A model generated the notes under the pieces. The model saw nothing but the letters and a program-made list of their open reading frames with translations, was not told the origin of the DNA and did no database searches. Source: Methyloterricola oryzae (GTDB lineage Bacteria; Pseudomonadota; Gammaproteobacteria; Methylococcales; Methylococcaceae). From it: a stretch of DNA of 64,000 nt. The first letter of the stretch is position 1. The number at the start of each line of letters is the position of its first letter. Positions 1 to 9,355 of the stretch are shown here, piece by piece. Where the stretch lies: contig NZ_JYNS01000009.1 in the NCBI RefSeq assembly GCF_000934725.1, positions 1 through 64,000 on the forward strand, in the 5' to 3' direction. The position numbers and the translations under genes were made by a program.

Positions 1-187
1 CCGCCGGATATCTGGAGGCACTTACGCTGCCCGATTCGCGCAGCCAACGCCGCGCCAGGTTGGCGTTGATGCCGTGTGCCAGCGCGACCGCGGCAATTGA
101 GGCACCGGGCTGTCGGCAGGCGTCCACCACCTGCCGCTTGAAATCAACGCTATGGAAGCGTCGGGTACGCTTGGGAGATGAGTCCAT
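1..187 (-). CDS. IS transposase OrfA (TnpA-type), truncated by window edge
   Basis: The reading frame starts at the ATG complementary to 185-187 and runs off the left end, giving 62 residues. It begins MDSSPKRTRRFHSVDFKRQV and contains an AxVALAHGINANLARRWL helix-turn-helix, the pattern of the small OrfA/TnpA DNA-binding subunit of IS66-type (and related IS3-type) elements. Such subunits bind IS ends and work with a separate catalytic subunit, which must lie left of the window. The 10-bp palindrome at 191-219 just upstream probably belongs to the element end. The family (IS66 versus IS3) is not certain from this fragment. Confidence 0.7.
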   Translation of the reverse strand, partial: MDSSPKRTRRFHSVDFKRQVVDACRQPGASIAAVALAHGINANLARRWLRESGSVSASRYPA

Positions 188-190
188 GAA

Positions 191-219
191 AGTGTCCACT
201 AAAAACTGAAGTGGACACT
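191..219. repeat. Perfect inverted repeat next to IS fragment
   Basis: AGTGTCCACT at 191-200 is repeated in reverse complement at 210-219 with a 9-base loop. It lies 3 bases upstream of the OrfA start, where the terminal sequence or the transposase promoter/operator of an IS would be. No matching partner end or target duplication can be seen because the rest of the element is outside the window. Confidence 0.55.
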
Positions 220-459
220 ATCTTGCGCAATCCATCGGGCGCCTTACAGATGGGATTACCGGACGGATACGGTGCACATGCCTGCCAGCAAAGTAACCGA
301 GGCCAGTTCGCTGGGGGGTCAACTATACTTTTTCCATCAGAGATCAGCGTTTAGCTTCCATCGGGGCATGCGCCGACCTGACCGATGTGAGGGTGCTGCA
401 ATGGCACTCTGTCGTAACCCCCCGTATGTGAATGACCGAGTGGTCGGGAGTGTTTTGCT
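220..459. other. Intergenic region between IS end and histidine kinase
   Basis: No convincing gene. A TATACT box at 324-329 on the plus strand could be a -10 element for the kinase, but there is no good -35 at the right distance. The kinase ribosome-binding site (GGGAG, 446-450) lies at the end of this stretch. Confidence 0.4.
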
Positions 460-1761
460 GTGGCTGAACAAAGCGGATCGGTGACAGAGGTCGTGGACCG
501 GGCTCATAACGAAGAATTTGAAGTTTATTCCTCCCCCAAGCCAACGGTAGCGGAAGAAGCGCTTCCCTCGCTGCGGCTTCAGTATCTGGTCGATAACACT
601 CCAGCCATCATCTACTGCGCGGTACCCAGCGGCGATTTCGCCATGACCTTTGTCAGCAAGAACGCGCTCAACGTGTTGGGGTATCGACCGGAAGAAATGG
701 TGGCGGATCCCAACTTCTGGTTCGATCACATTCATCCGGATGACGCCCCCAATATTTTTTGCAGTTTGGCCTCGTTGTTTTCCGAGGGGGAACGGGCATA
801 CGAATATCGATTCCGGATTGCCGATGGCAGTTACCTGTGGATGCATGATGCCTTGCGCCTGATCCGGGATGAGCAAGGGGCACCATTGGAGGTGATGGGG
901 TCCATGACGGACATAACGACCCGCAAGCAAATGGAGGAGGAGCAACAGCGCCTGATTTCAGAGTTACAAACGGCCCAGGAGCAACTGCTGCAGTCGGAGA
1001 AAATGGCAGGAATTGGACAACTGGCTGCCGGCGTTGCTCATGAAATCAATAATCCGATTGGCTTCGTCTATTCCAACATGAGTTCGCTGCAGCACTATGT
1101 TGAAACGCTGTTCAGGGTGATCGAGCAGTACGAGGTAGCGACGGCGGCCGTTCCGGAACTGGTCAAACAATTTGAAGTGATTCGGAGGGACGCGGATCTG
1201 GAATTTTTGAAAGACGATATCGGGAGCCTAGTGGAGGAGTCGCGGGACGGTTTAGTGCGCGTCAAGGATATTGTCCAGGCCCTCAAGGACTTCTCGCGCG
1301 TCGGCGAGATGGAGTGGCAGGTGGCCGACTTGCACCAAGGTTTGGAAAGCACCCTGAAGATCGTTGCCAATGAACTCAAGTACAAAGCAACCATCCGTAA
1401 GGAGTTCGGAAATCTTCCGCAGATCAAGTGCCTGCCTTCCCAGTTGAATCAGGTGTTTATGAACCTGCTGGTCAACGCAGGACATGCAATCAAGGACGAT
1501 GGGGTGATTACTATCCGTACGGGGACTGAGTCCGCCTGGGTATGGATTGAGATCGCTGATACCGGCTGTGGCATTGCGCCGGCCAACCTCAAGCGCATTT
1601 TCGAGCCATTTTTCACCACAAAGCCGATAGGAACTGGCACGGGGTTGGGTTTATCGCTGTCCTACGGCATCATCAACAAACATGGTGGCAAGATCGAGGT
1701 TGACTCTGAGGTCGGTAAGGGCACACGATTCGTCATCAGGCTTCCTACGACACAGGATTAG
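460..1761 (+). CDS. PAS-domain sensor histidine kinase
   Basis: 433 residues with no transmembrane segment, so probably a cytoplasmic sensor. A PAS/PAC domain (about 40-155) is followed by a coiled coil (about 156-180), a HisKA helix with the phospho-acceptor His194 in GVAHEINNPIGF, and a HATPase_c domain with N box (QVFMNLLVNAGHAI), G1 (DTGCGIAP) and G2 (GTGTGLGLSL). The family autophosphorylates and passes phosphate to a receiver domain; the convergent HD-GYP regulator and the REC-bearing fusion protein are the obvious local partners, which is inference. The start is GTG, supported by GGGAG nine bases upstream. The signal sensed is unknown. Confidence 0.9.
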   Translation: MAEQSGSVTEVVDRAHNEEFEVYSSPKPTVAEEALPSLRLQYLVDNTPAIIYCAVPSGDFAMTFVSKNALNVLGYRPEEMVADPNFWFDHIHPDDAPNIFCSLASLFSEGERAYEYRFRIADGSYLWMHDALRLIRDEQGAPLEVMGSMTDITTRKQMEEEQQRLISELQTAQEQLLQSEKMAGIGQLAAGVAHEINNPIGFVYSNMSSLQHYVETLFRVIEQYEVATAAVPELVKQFEVIRRDADLEFLKDDIGSLVEESRDGLVRVKDIVQALKDFSRVGEMEWQVADLHQGLESTLKIVANELKYKATIRKEFGNLPQIKCLPSQLNQVFMNLLVNAGHAIKDDGVITIRTGTESAWVWIEIADTGCGIAPANLKRIFEPFFTTKPIGTGTGLGLSLSYGIINKHGGKIEVDSEVGKGTRFVIRLPTTQD

Positions 1762-1777
1762 TGCCGCTTGCCGGCAC
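1761..1777 (+). terminator. Short hairpin after kinase stop
   Basis: GTGCCG (1761-1766) and CGGCAC (1772-1777) form a perfect 6-bp stem with a 5-base loop directly at the stop codon, between two convergent genes. There is no U-tract, so an intrinsic terminator is only a possibility. Confidence 0.3.
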
Positions 1778-1829
1778 TCATTGGTTAATGCCAGCTCCTC
1801 TTGGCCGGCTGTTAGCTCCATTTGTCTGC

Positions 1830-3206
1830 TCAAGCCCCCTGCTCTGCATCCGCGGCGTCCAAGCGGACATAGACATTCAATTTTATATCCTCGGTTTTTT
1901 CCAGACTGATGAGGTGCTCGATCTGGAATTCCGTGAGCTTTTGTCCTTTCGGCATGAGCAGGAAGCCGCCTGGTGTCACGAGGTGCCGCGCGAGGACCAT
2001 ACCGGGTTCCAGCCGGGCAGGCCGTATCGCCGTCATGGTTTTAGCGCTGGTGGTTTCGGGCTTTTCATCAAGGCCGCTAAGAGCGGCGCCTTTCTTGACT
2101 GCAACGAAGGCATCGACGACAGCCGGGTCGTATCGCTTGCCTTTGTGCTCCTGCATGTAGGTCAAGGCAGCCTGTGGATCATATTTTCGGTTCAGGAGTT
2201 TGCCCGAGAGCAGGCCATCATACTCGTTGGCCACGCAGATGATTCTGGCGCCCAAGGGAATCTCATCGCCTTTTATGCCTTTGGGGAATCCGCCACCGTC
2301 ATAGTGTTCATGATGGGCGGAAATCAACGGCATTGCAGCTTGAAACTGCTCGAGGCCCATCAACACCGCGGCACCGCGCTGGGGGTGCTTCATGAACTCC
2401 TGCTTTTCATCCGCGGTCATGGTTGGGAAGGGGCGGTTGAGTAGGGGGGATGGTAGTCCTATGTTGCCGATATCATGCAGCAGACTGGCAAAGATGATGT
2501 CTCTGATCACGGGTTTGGAGCAATCTAATGCTTCGGCGATGTTCCGGGCATCCTCTGCCACGCGCCGTGCATGGCCGGCCAGTTCCTTCTCGCGCAGTTC
2601 AAGCAAGGAGGCAAAGGTTTTCACGGTCGCCATGAAGCCCTTTTGCAATTGGTCCTGGGCGAGTTCGAGGAAGGTGACGGTCTGCCGCAACTCCTCAGTT
2701 CTGGCGATGACTTTCCGGTCCAGGCTCGCATTCAAGGCCTTGAGTTCTTCGTTCTGCTGACGCGTCAGTTGCTCGAGTCTGCGTTTCTCCCGCTCCAGTT
2801 TCTTTTGGTCGAGGGCGTGCCTTACGACCAGCAGGATGTCATGCTCCTCCCAGGGTTTGGTGATGTATTGATAGATCTGTCCCTGATTGATGGCTTCTAT
2901 GGTCGATTCCATGTCCGCGTAGCCGGTCAGCAAGATGCGCACAATCTCCGGGTAGTTCTGGCGCACCTTGCCAAGAAACTCTGCACCGCTCATGTTGGGC
3001 ATGCGCATGTCGGAGATGACCAGATCGACACTTTCGCGCTCAAGCAGGGTTAGGCCATCCTGCCCGGAGGGCGCGCTCAGAATGCGATAACCGTGGGGAC
3101 GGAAGAGCCGCGTGAGCGATTTCAGGACACTGGCTTCATCATCCACCAGCAACAGGGTGTCCAAATGCTCGGACCGGCTATCTGATTCTTTCGTTTCCGT
3201 TTCCAT
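1830..3206 (-). CDS. Response regulator with HD-GYP phosphodiesterase domain (RpfG-like)
   Basis: 458 residues. An N-terminal receiver domain (about 15-132) has the acidic pocket VDDE (21-24), phospho-acceptor Asp66 in SDMRMP and the KPWE motif. A coiled coil (about 133-190) leads to an HD-GYP domain with HD at 244-245 (LLHDIGNIGLP) and HHEHYDGGGFP at 298-308. HD-GYP enzymes hydrolyse c-di-GMP. The metal-binding HD and HHE residues are present, while the GYP triplet reads GFP, a conservative change. A short C-terminal extension (about 390-458) follows. It is the last gene of a minus-strand run with the HDOD and GGDEF-EAL-REC genes. Confidence 0.92.
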   Translation of the reverse strand: METETKESDSRSEHLDTLLLVDDEASVLKSLTRLFRPHGYRILSAPSGQDGLTLLERESVDLVISDMRMPNMSGAEFLGKVRQNYPEIVRILLTGYADMESTIEAINQGQIYQYITKPWEEHDILLVVRHALDQKKLEREKRRLEQLTRQQNEELKALNASLDRKVIARTEELRQTVTFLELAQDQLQKGFMATVKTFASLLELREKELAGHARRVAEDARNIAEALDCSKPVIRDIIFASLLHDIGNIGLPSPLLNRPFPTMTADEKQEFMKHPQRGAAVLMGLEQFQAAMPLISAHHEHYDGGGFPKGIKGDEIPLGARIICVANEYDGLLSGKLLNRKYDPQAALTYMQEHKGKRYDPAVVDAFVAVKKGAALSGLDEKPETTSAKTMTAIRPARLEPGMVLARHLVTPGGFLLMPKGQKLTEFQIEHLISLEKTEDIKLNVYVRLDAADAEQGA

Positions 3207-3297
3207 GGCCGTACTCGCTTAGCCTAGTTACCCGAAATGCCGCTGAACCGTGCCCGTACAGTGAGCAATTTGTCGGACCGCAACCGCTGAGTCACTT

Positions 3298-4164
3298 TTA
3301 GGGCCACAGCAGCGATTGCAATTGAGCACAACTGCTTCTGGCCAATTCGTTCAGTGCGTCGGCCTCGGCGCCCGCCAAATCCATCATTTCCAACGCGTAG
3401 CGATAATCTTCCGAATGTAAGGCCTCAGGCAATTGGTCGCGCTCCAGTTCGTCGCCTATCACATTGGCCAGATAGACCACGGCATTAAGGGACATTGCGG
3501 TCTCGCGGGTCGGTCGTTCATGGTGGCTGCGGATAGCGTTTTTTATCGCAATGGGAAAATTCCAGCGCTCGGCCACCTGTTCACCCAGCGTCATGTGGTC
3601 CATGCCGATTACGTGCCGCTCCGCCTCGATAAGACTGACATTATTCTTGCTCTGAAAAGTTAAAATGCGGGCATACCACTCCTGAAAGCGGCAGCCCAGA
3701 ACCAGATGGCCGATGTCGTGCAACAAGCCTGCGGTGAATGCCGCTTCTTTGCTGATACCCGCATGGCCGGCGATCGTTCGCGCACACGTTGCGACCACCA
3801 GGCTGCGGCACCAGAATTCTGCCGGCTGGAATGAGCCGTTTTCGAATGGAATAACCCGAGGGAAGCAGGCGCTAACAACCAACTCACGGATGCGATCGAT
3901 GCCCACCAGAATCAGCGCTTCTCTTAGTGAGGCGATCTGTCGGGGCATTCCGAAGAAGGGCGAATTGGCTACCCGCAATAACCGCGCCGAAAGTGGCGGG
4001 TCTTGACCGATCTTCTCGACGAGTTGGGTGGCGGCGGCACTTTGATCATCCAGATGTGCGAGGGCATCCATCAAAACGGCGGGCAACGAGGGCAAGTCGC
4101 CTACGCCGGCAAGGATTTCGGTCGCTGGAACGCCGTTGGCTACAGCTCTGGACGAAGAATTCAT
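3298..4164 (-). CDS. HDOD domain protein
   Basis: 288 residues, nearly all one HDOD domain (about 20-215), recognised from GVGDLPSLPAV, LSARLLRVANSPFFG and the ALILVGIDRIREL helix, plus an HD-like LLHDIGHLVLG. HDOD proteins are non-catalytic relatives of HD phosphohydrolases and usually act as adaptors in signalling or motility. The ATG at 4164 is preferred because GAGGGG lies eight bases upstream; a GTG three codons earlier (4173) would overlap the upstream gene's stop. The very tight spacing to the GGDEF-EAL-REC gene suggests translational coupling. Confidence 0.85.
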   Translation of the reverse strand: MNSSSRAVANGVPATEILAGVGDLPSLPAVLMDALAHLDDQSAAATQLVEKIGQDPPLSARLLRVANSPFFGMPRQIASLREALILVGIDRIRELVVSACFPRVIPFENGSFQPAEFWCRSLVVATCARTIAGHAGISKEAAFTAGLLHDIGHLVLGCRFQEWYARILTFQSKNNVSLIEAERHVIGMDHMTLGEQVAERWNFPIAIKNAIRSHHERPTRETAMSLNAVVYLANVIGDELERDQLPEALHSEDYRYALEMMDLAGAEADALNELARSSCAQLQSLLWP

Positions 4165-4169
4165 TTCGA

Positions 4170-7115
4170 TCACCCCTCGCTGCCGGAGACGGGTAGAAAC
4201 ATGACAATAGTCCCTTTGGAACGACTGCTTTCACCCATGGTATGCATAAAAACTTGGTACTCGTGCTCGTTCTCCAGGCGCACCTTTCCCGCATCCACCA
4301 ATGCGCCGCCTGATTCGGGAGTGTTCTGCACTAGCGGCAGAATGGATGGGGGAAAGCGACCGTCTGCCGTGTCTCCAAGTAAGCCGCCCTGGAAAAGACT
4401 ATCGGCCTGTCGGTTGGAGAAAGCAATCATGCCGTGCTCGTCTATTCCGACGATGCCGATAGGCAGAGACTCCAGTATTTCCTGCGAAACCTGCAGCATA
4501 CCGATGTTGTGCGCAATTTCCTGCACCTTCTCCGCTACTTGCTGCTCAAGCGATCGATTGATGCGTGACAGAGCGTCATTGGCCAGGCGCAACTCATCGG
4601 TGAGGCGCTGATTTTCCTGCTCCATCTTGAAGCGGCGGAATGCCTCATTGACGTTTTCCCTCAACTGTTCATCCTCCCAAGGCTTGGTGAGGAACTTGTA
4701 GATGGCGCCTTCATTGATGGCCGAAGTGACGGAATCCAGTTCGGTGTAGCCGGAAAGGACGATACGGATGGTTCTCGGATAGAGTTCCTTGACGCGACGT
4801 AGAAACTCCACCCCGGTCATTTCGGGCATGCGCTGGTCGGAGATGATCACCCCGACTTCCTCTCTGGCGAGGATGTCAAGTCCCTCGCGGGCACTGTTCG
4901 CCATGAGGACTCGGTATCCATCCAGCCGCAAGGTTCGCCACAGCGCGCGAAGCAGGCTGGGTTCGTCATCCACGAGCAGCAGTGCGGGTTGTTGTTCGGG
5001 ACTGCTCATATTCGAATTTCCTGGATCGGCAAATTTTTTCAATATCTCCGTACATGTCTCGGGCGGAACGGGGGGGCTTATGAGGTAACCTTGGATCCCA
5101 TCGCAGCCGTGGCGGAGTAGAAAGGTTTTCTGCATGTCCGTCTCGACACCCTCCGCTATAACCCTGAGTTTCAATCCGTGCCCCATGGATATCACGGCGC
5201 GCGTGACCGCAGCATCTTCCGGCTGGGTCGTCACATTCGTAATGAAAGACCGATCAATCTTGACCTTGGTAACCGGGAAGCGCCGCAAATAGCTCAAGCT
5301 GGAATATCCCGTGCCAAAATCATCGACCGATACTTGCAGACCCAATTCGCGAAGCTTAAAGAGCGCCCTGGATACATCGTCGGGATTGCTCATCAGGGAA
5401 CTCTCCGTTAACTCGAGTTCGAGGTAGCGAGGGTCCAAGCCGGTTTCACTAAGGATAGTCTTTATTGCGCCAACCAGGTCGGGCTGTCGAAATTGATGAG
5501 CCGACAAGTTAACGGCCACAGTGATGGAGGGGTGTCCCCGCTGATGCCATGCGACGGCTTGCCGGCAGGCCTCGCGCAGGACCCATTCACCCAACGCAAT
5601 GATCAATCCGCTCTCTTCGGCGGCAGGAATGAACTCGGCAGGAGATATCCAGCCCAATTGGGGGTGCTGCCAGCGCAGAAGACTTTCTACTCCTGTAATT
5701 CGGCCCGAAGCCAGTTCCAACTGCGGCTGATAATACAAACACAATTCCTGGCGCTCGAACGCCAGTCGGAGATCGTGCTCCAGCAGTCGGTGCCGGCTGG
5801 CAGCCTCATTCATGTTCTGGGCGAAGAATCTGCAGTTGTTCCGGCCCTCCAGCTTTGCCTGATGCATGGAGATAGCCGCGTTTTGCACCAGGAGTTCCGG
5901 GTCATCGCCGTCCGATGGATATACCGCAATGCCAAGGCTGGCGGTGACACTTTGTGGTGCCGGTGCCATGGGAAATGGAACGGCGAGACATGCTTTGAAG
6001 TGAGCAACCGACTGGGAAATCGATGGGGTATCCTGCACACCTTTCAGCAGCATAGCGAACTCGTCGCTGCCGATCCGGGCCAGAGTATCACCGGCACGCA
6101 GGGACGCACTGAGTCGGTCGGCGGTTTCCTTCAATATTGCGTCTCCGACGGCGTAGCCCAGGCTCTCGTTGATAACCTTGAGCCGATCGATCCCGAAATA
6201 GAGGACTGCGCATTGAGTCCCGGCGGCGGCACTCTGCGCCATGGCCTGACCGACTTTGTCAATCAAGAGGGCTCGGTTGGGTATTCCGCACAGTTCGTCG
6301 TGGGTCGCGAGATACAACAAGCGCTCTTCTGCTTCCTTGCGCTCCGTTATATCGTTGAGTATGCCGATGTAGTGGGTAACATGGCCGCGGTCGTCCTGAA
6401 TGGGCGAAAGCGCTATTTCGTTCCAAACTAAGCGGCCGTCCTTCACACGAGTGCTAATGACCGCGTGTCCATCGCACTGATGACTGAAGGTGTCCCGGAT
6501 TTTCACGAGTTCCGGCTGATTTTGCTTGCTTTCCAGAATGACCGTGACATTTTGCCCCACCGATTCATCGGGCGAGGAGCCGGTCACCGCTTCGAAGGCC
6601 GGGTTTGCGTAGATAATGGGGTGCCCTTCCTGGCGGGAATCAATGATGATGATCGGCGTCTTGCTGCAGTCCAGGGCCTTCTTGAACAGGTCACCATGGG
6701 CGAGTTTGTTAGTGTCGTGGGTATCCTCGGCACGCATGAAAGCGAATAAAGCCGGCCCGTTACTAACTGGCCGAAGGGAAACGACGGTTGCTGAAGCCTG
6801 TACGCGATAACCGTCCCGGTGTGTCAGAACGACGGTCCCTTGCCAGTTTCCGCCACTGCTTGCCAGAGATGCCAGCAAATCTTCAAAGGAGGCGCTGGCG
6901 TCTGCTAACTTCAAATTGTCGAGCCGTGCTCCGAAAATGTCCTCGTCGGCGGGAAAACCCAGCATTCTGCGTCCTGTCGGATTCATGTAGTGAATGTTCC
7001 GGCTCGCATCGAAAATCACAAATATGCCTTTCATGGCATTGGCGATGCCGACGTATGCGCTATCCGGCTGGTCAGATACTGCGGGGGTCGGCCTATCGGG
7101 TTTGTCTGGGCGCAT
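4170..7115 (-). CDS. PAS-PAS-GGDEF-EAL protein fused to a receiver domain and C-terminal PAS-like region
   Basis: 981 residues. Domains in order: PAS (about 20-130), PAS/PAC (about 140-262), GGDEF (about 265-430), EAL (about 440-695), receiver (about 710-825), coiled coil (about 826-875) and a PAS-like tail (about 876-980). The cyclase signature is degenerate, RIGSDEF (347-353) instead of GGDEF. The EAL triplet reads ESL (477-479), but other EAL catalytic motifs are intact: VNLS, ELTES, VDDFGTGYSS, KID and AEGVET. Phosphodiesterase activity is therefore more likely than synthesis. The receiver carries Asp760 in SDQRMPEMTG. A receiver C-terminal to EAL is the reverse of the common order and looks like fusion of a GGDEF-EAL protein with a following response regulator. 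No transmembrane segment is seen. Confidence 0.9.
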   Translation of the reverse strand: MRPDKPDRPTPAVSDQPDSAYVGIANAMKGIFVIFDASRNIHYMNPTGRRMLGFPADEDIFGARLDNLKLADASASFEDLLASLASSGGNWQGTVVLTHRDGYRVQASATVVSLRPVSNGPALFAFMRAEDTHDTNKLAHGDLFKKALDCSKTPIIIIDSRQEGHPIIYANPAFEAVTGSSPDESVGQNVTVILESKQNQPELVKIRDTFSHQCDGHAVISTRVKDGRLVWNEIALSPIQDDRGHVTHYIGILNDITERKEAEERLLYLATHDELCGIPNRALLIDKVGQAMAQSAAAGTQCAVLYFGIDRLKVINESLGYAVGDAILKETADRLSASLRAGDTLARIGSDEFAMLLKGVQDTPSISQSVAHFKACLAVPFPMAPAPQSVTASLGIAVYPSDGDDPELLVQNAAISMHQAKLEGRNNCRFFAQNMNEAASRHRLLEHDLRLAFERQELCLYYQPQLELASGRITGVESLLRWQHPQLGWISPAEFIPAAEESGLIIALGEWVLREACRQAVAWHQRGHPSITVAVNLSAHQFRQPDLVGAIKTILSETGLDPRYLELELTESSLMSNPDDVSRALFKLRELGLQVSVDDFGTGYSSLSYLRRFPVTKVKIDRSFITNVTTQPEDAAVTRAVISMGHGLKLRVIAEGVETDMQKTFLLRHGCDGIQGYLISPPVPPETCTEILKKFADPGNSNMSSPEQQPALLLVDDEPSLLRALWRTLRLDGYRVLMANSAREGLDILAREEVGVIISDQRMPEMTGVEFLRRVKELYPRTIRIVLSGYTELDSVTSAINEGAIYKFLTKPWEDEQLRENVNEAFRRFKMEQENQRLTDELRLANDALSRINRSLEQQVAEKVQEIAHNIGMLQVSQEILESLPIGIVGIDEHGMIAFSNRQADSLFQGGLLGDTADGRFPPSILPLVQNTPESGGALVDAGKVRLENEHEYQVFMHTMGESSRSKGTIVMFLPVSGSEG

Positions 7116-7522
7116 CCAATCACTCTCTGAAGTTTTGATAACAGCGCTCTGCTTTCAGGTGAGCCAAGGGCGCGGGACTTGTATGGCTTGTCGAATGCTT
7201 GAATTCCTCGGTTTTGGCCAGCGTCAGCCCGACTTGGCTTCTTGTGCCAGCGATCTGTGCGCGGCCTGACGAAGGCGCCGCACGGATCGAACATTTTTTC
7301 GGAAAGCAACCGCAAGGGTTCTCTAAACTGGAAATTGCCGGACGAGCGCGCGCTTTGGACTTCTAACACGCGAAGCTATTGATCTTGAAATATAGTCCAG
7401 AAGTTTCAGCAAGCTGTTCTGCCGGGTATTGGCACTGCGGGCTTTTTTGCGTCGAGGATGAGAGCCGCGGTAATGGCAAGCAAGGGGCCGATTAGCTGAC
7501 ATACTTACACTAGTGCGCCTGC
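7116..7522. other. Divergent intergenic region of the c-di-GMP block
   Basis: About 400 bases between two divergent c-di-GMP genes. Short open frames exist on both strands but none has protein-like composition, a ribosome site or a recognisable motif. Promoters for both flanking genes must lie here; I cannot place them with confidence. Confidence 0.5.
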
Positions 7523-9355
7523 ATGCGCATCGAGCCCTCGAGCCAACCATTTCCGCTGATGAACGTCTTCAGTGCGGTCGTATTGAATTCATCCGATCTG
7601 CGGTGCTTTCTTTCGCAAGCGCCGGTATTAGATGCCGTGCAGGCAGCGTCGAATAGCCTGGTCCAGTTCTATGTGGGCAGCAGTGACGTCGCCGACGTCC
7701 AGTGCCTCGCAAAAGTGGTCGCGGAGATCATCCCCCACGCTGTCGTGGTCGGGGCGTCCTCGGCGGGCGAAATCTGTCAGGGTAGCGTGTCGCAGGGGAC
7801 CATCCTGGTCTCCGTCGCAAGTTTTGCGTCGAGCCAGCTTTCCAGTTTTGGCGCGCCATGCAGCGCAGGGCAGGAGTTTGAGGCGGGACAATCGGCAGGC
7901 ATTGCTTTCAAAGCGATTCCGCACCTGCGCGGGATCTTGTTGCTGGCGCCGCCAACACGGCTTGATTGCGCGCGAATCCTGGCCGGCCTGCAATCAGTCC
8001 TGCCGGATATAACGGTATTTGGGGGCGGAGCCGCCGACTCCGGCCATGACAGGATACCGCGCGTGTTTCTGGGTACGGATGTCTATGAGTCGGGGGTGGT
8101 CGCGGTCGCGCTTGCCGGCTCTGACCTGTGGCTGGAACACCATGTGATCTCGGGGTGGAAGGCCCTGGGGCCGAGCATGACCCTGACCGATGTCAGGGGG
8201 TTTGAGGTGTGCAGCATCGACGGCCGACCCGCGGTTGAAATGTATCGAAGATACTTGCGTATCGAGCCGGATGACCAGGATATCTTCCTGCTCGAATTTC
8301 CCCTGCTCATCGATCGTGGCGGAGTCCCCATTGCACGCAATCCTGTTGCCATGCATAAAGATGGATCGGTGGAGCTGGTGGCCGATGTGCGCGCGGGAGA
8401 AATTGCGCGCTTGGCGTACCTGGATATCGATGCGGTGCTCGCACGGGTACGCGGGCTTGTGGCGGAACTGGAACTGGCGGGCGCAGAAGCGCTGTTTCTG
8501 TATTCCTGCGTCTGCCGCCGCTTTACCCTGCAGCAGGATGTGGAGTTCGAGACACGCCCTTTTCGGACGATTGCGCCGGTGTCCGGGTTCTTCACTTACG
8601 GAGAGTTCTGTAGGCTGGGGCAGCAATTGCAGATTTTGAATTCGAGCCAGGTTGTGGTCGCCATGCGCGAGAGCGAGGCCAGGCCGGTCGGGCGTATGAC
8701 CAGCGAATGGGCCCGGGCCGAAGAGGACAAGTACAGCTTCCGCCATTCCCGCATCACCAGTCGCCTTTTCGCGCTGGTTTCGGCATTGACCGACGAACTG
8801 GAACAGAGCAACAGCCTGCTACGCTTCCTGTCAGAGCACGATGCGCTGACCGGGGCGCTGAATCGCCGCTCTATGGACGACAATCTTGCGACCGAGTGGC
8901 AGCGTTCCCATCGCTATGGCTATGAATTTTCCGTGTTGATGCTGGATCTGGACAACTTCAAGCGCCTGAACGACGAATATGGGCATGCGGTGGGCGATTC
9001 CGTGCTGGGCCAATTCGGACGCGTGGTGCAGGGCAGCATCCGCGCCAGCGATTCCTTTTATCGTTATGGCGGGGAAGAGTTTCTTGTGCTGCTGCCTGAA
9101 ACGGCGACAGTGGGTGCGTTGGAAGTGGCGGAAAAGATTCGTGCGGCTGTTGAATTCATGCATCAGGATAGAGGGGTTGCACTGCCCGCGGTGACCTGCT
9201 CGGTCGGAGTGGCTTGTTCTCCCGAGGATGGCGCCCAGGTCCAGACGCTACTGAAGGAGGCAGACCGGGCGCTTTACCGGGCCAAGGCAGAAGGACGCAA
9301 CCGTATCGCGCGCTCGCCGTTTTCGGCCGAGCACGACCGCTTCGGCAAGAACTAA
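7523..9355 (+). CDS. FIST sensor domain-diguanylate cyclase
   Basis: 610 residues. A FIST N domain (about 15-230; VVGASSAGEI and VFGGGAADSG) and FIST C domain (about 235-385; SGFFTYGEF) precede a GGDEF domain (about 440-600). FIST domains are thought to bind small ligands such as amino acids. The active site is RYGGEEF (514-520), a functional GGEEF variant, with LDLDNFK for metal binding. RASD at 507-510, five residues before GGEEF, is a canonical RxxD inhibitory site, so product inhibition is expected. No transmembrane helix. A second possible start is ATG 7559 (MNVFSAVV); neither start has a strong ribosome site. Confidence 0.92.
   Translation: MRIEPSSQPFPLMNVFSAVVLNSSDLRCFLSQAPVLDAVQAASNSLVQFYVGSSDVADVQCLAKVVAEIIPHAVVVGASSAGEICQGSVSQGTILVSVASFASSQLSSFGAPCSAGQEFEAGQSAGIAFKAIPHLRGILLLAPPTRLDCARILAGLQSVLPDITVFGGGAADSGHDRIPRVFLGTDVYESGVVAVALAGSDLWLEHHVISGWKALGPSMTLTDVRGFEVCSIDGRPAVEMYRRYLRIEPDDQDIFLLEFPLLIDRGGVPIARNPVAMHKDGSVELVADVRAGEIARLAYLDIDAVLARVRGLVAELELAGAEALFLYSCVCRRFTLQQDVEFETRPFRTIAPVSGFFTYGEFCRLGQQLQILNSSQVVVAMRESEARPVGRMTSEWARAEEDKYSFRHSRITSRLFALVSALTDELEQSNSLLRFLSEHDALTGALNRRSMDDNLATEWQRSHRYGYEFSVLMLDLDNFKRLNDEYGHAVGDSVLGQFGRVVQGSIRASDSFYRYGGEEFLVLLPETATVGALEVAEKIRAAVEFMHQDRGVALPAVTCSVGVACSPEDGAQVQTLLKEADRALYRAKAEGRNRIARSPFSAEHDRFGKN

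Noticed and set aside
272-484. 70-codon plus-strand frame before the kinase
   Set aside because: Overlaps the kinase start and shows no protein-like pattern or ribosome site.
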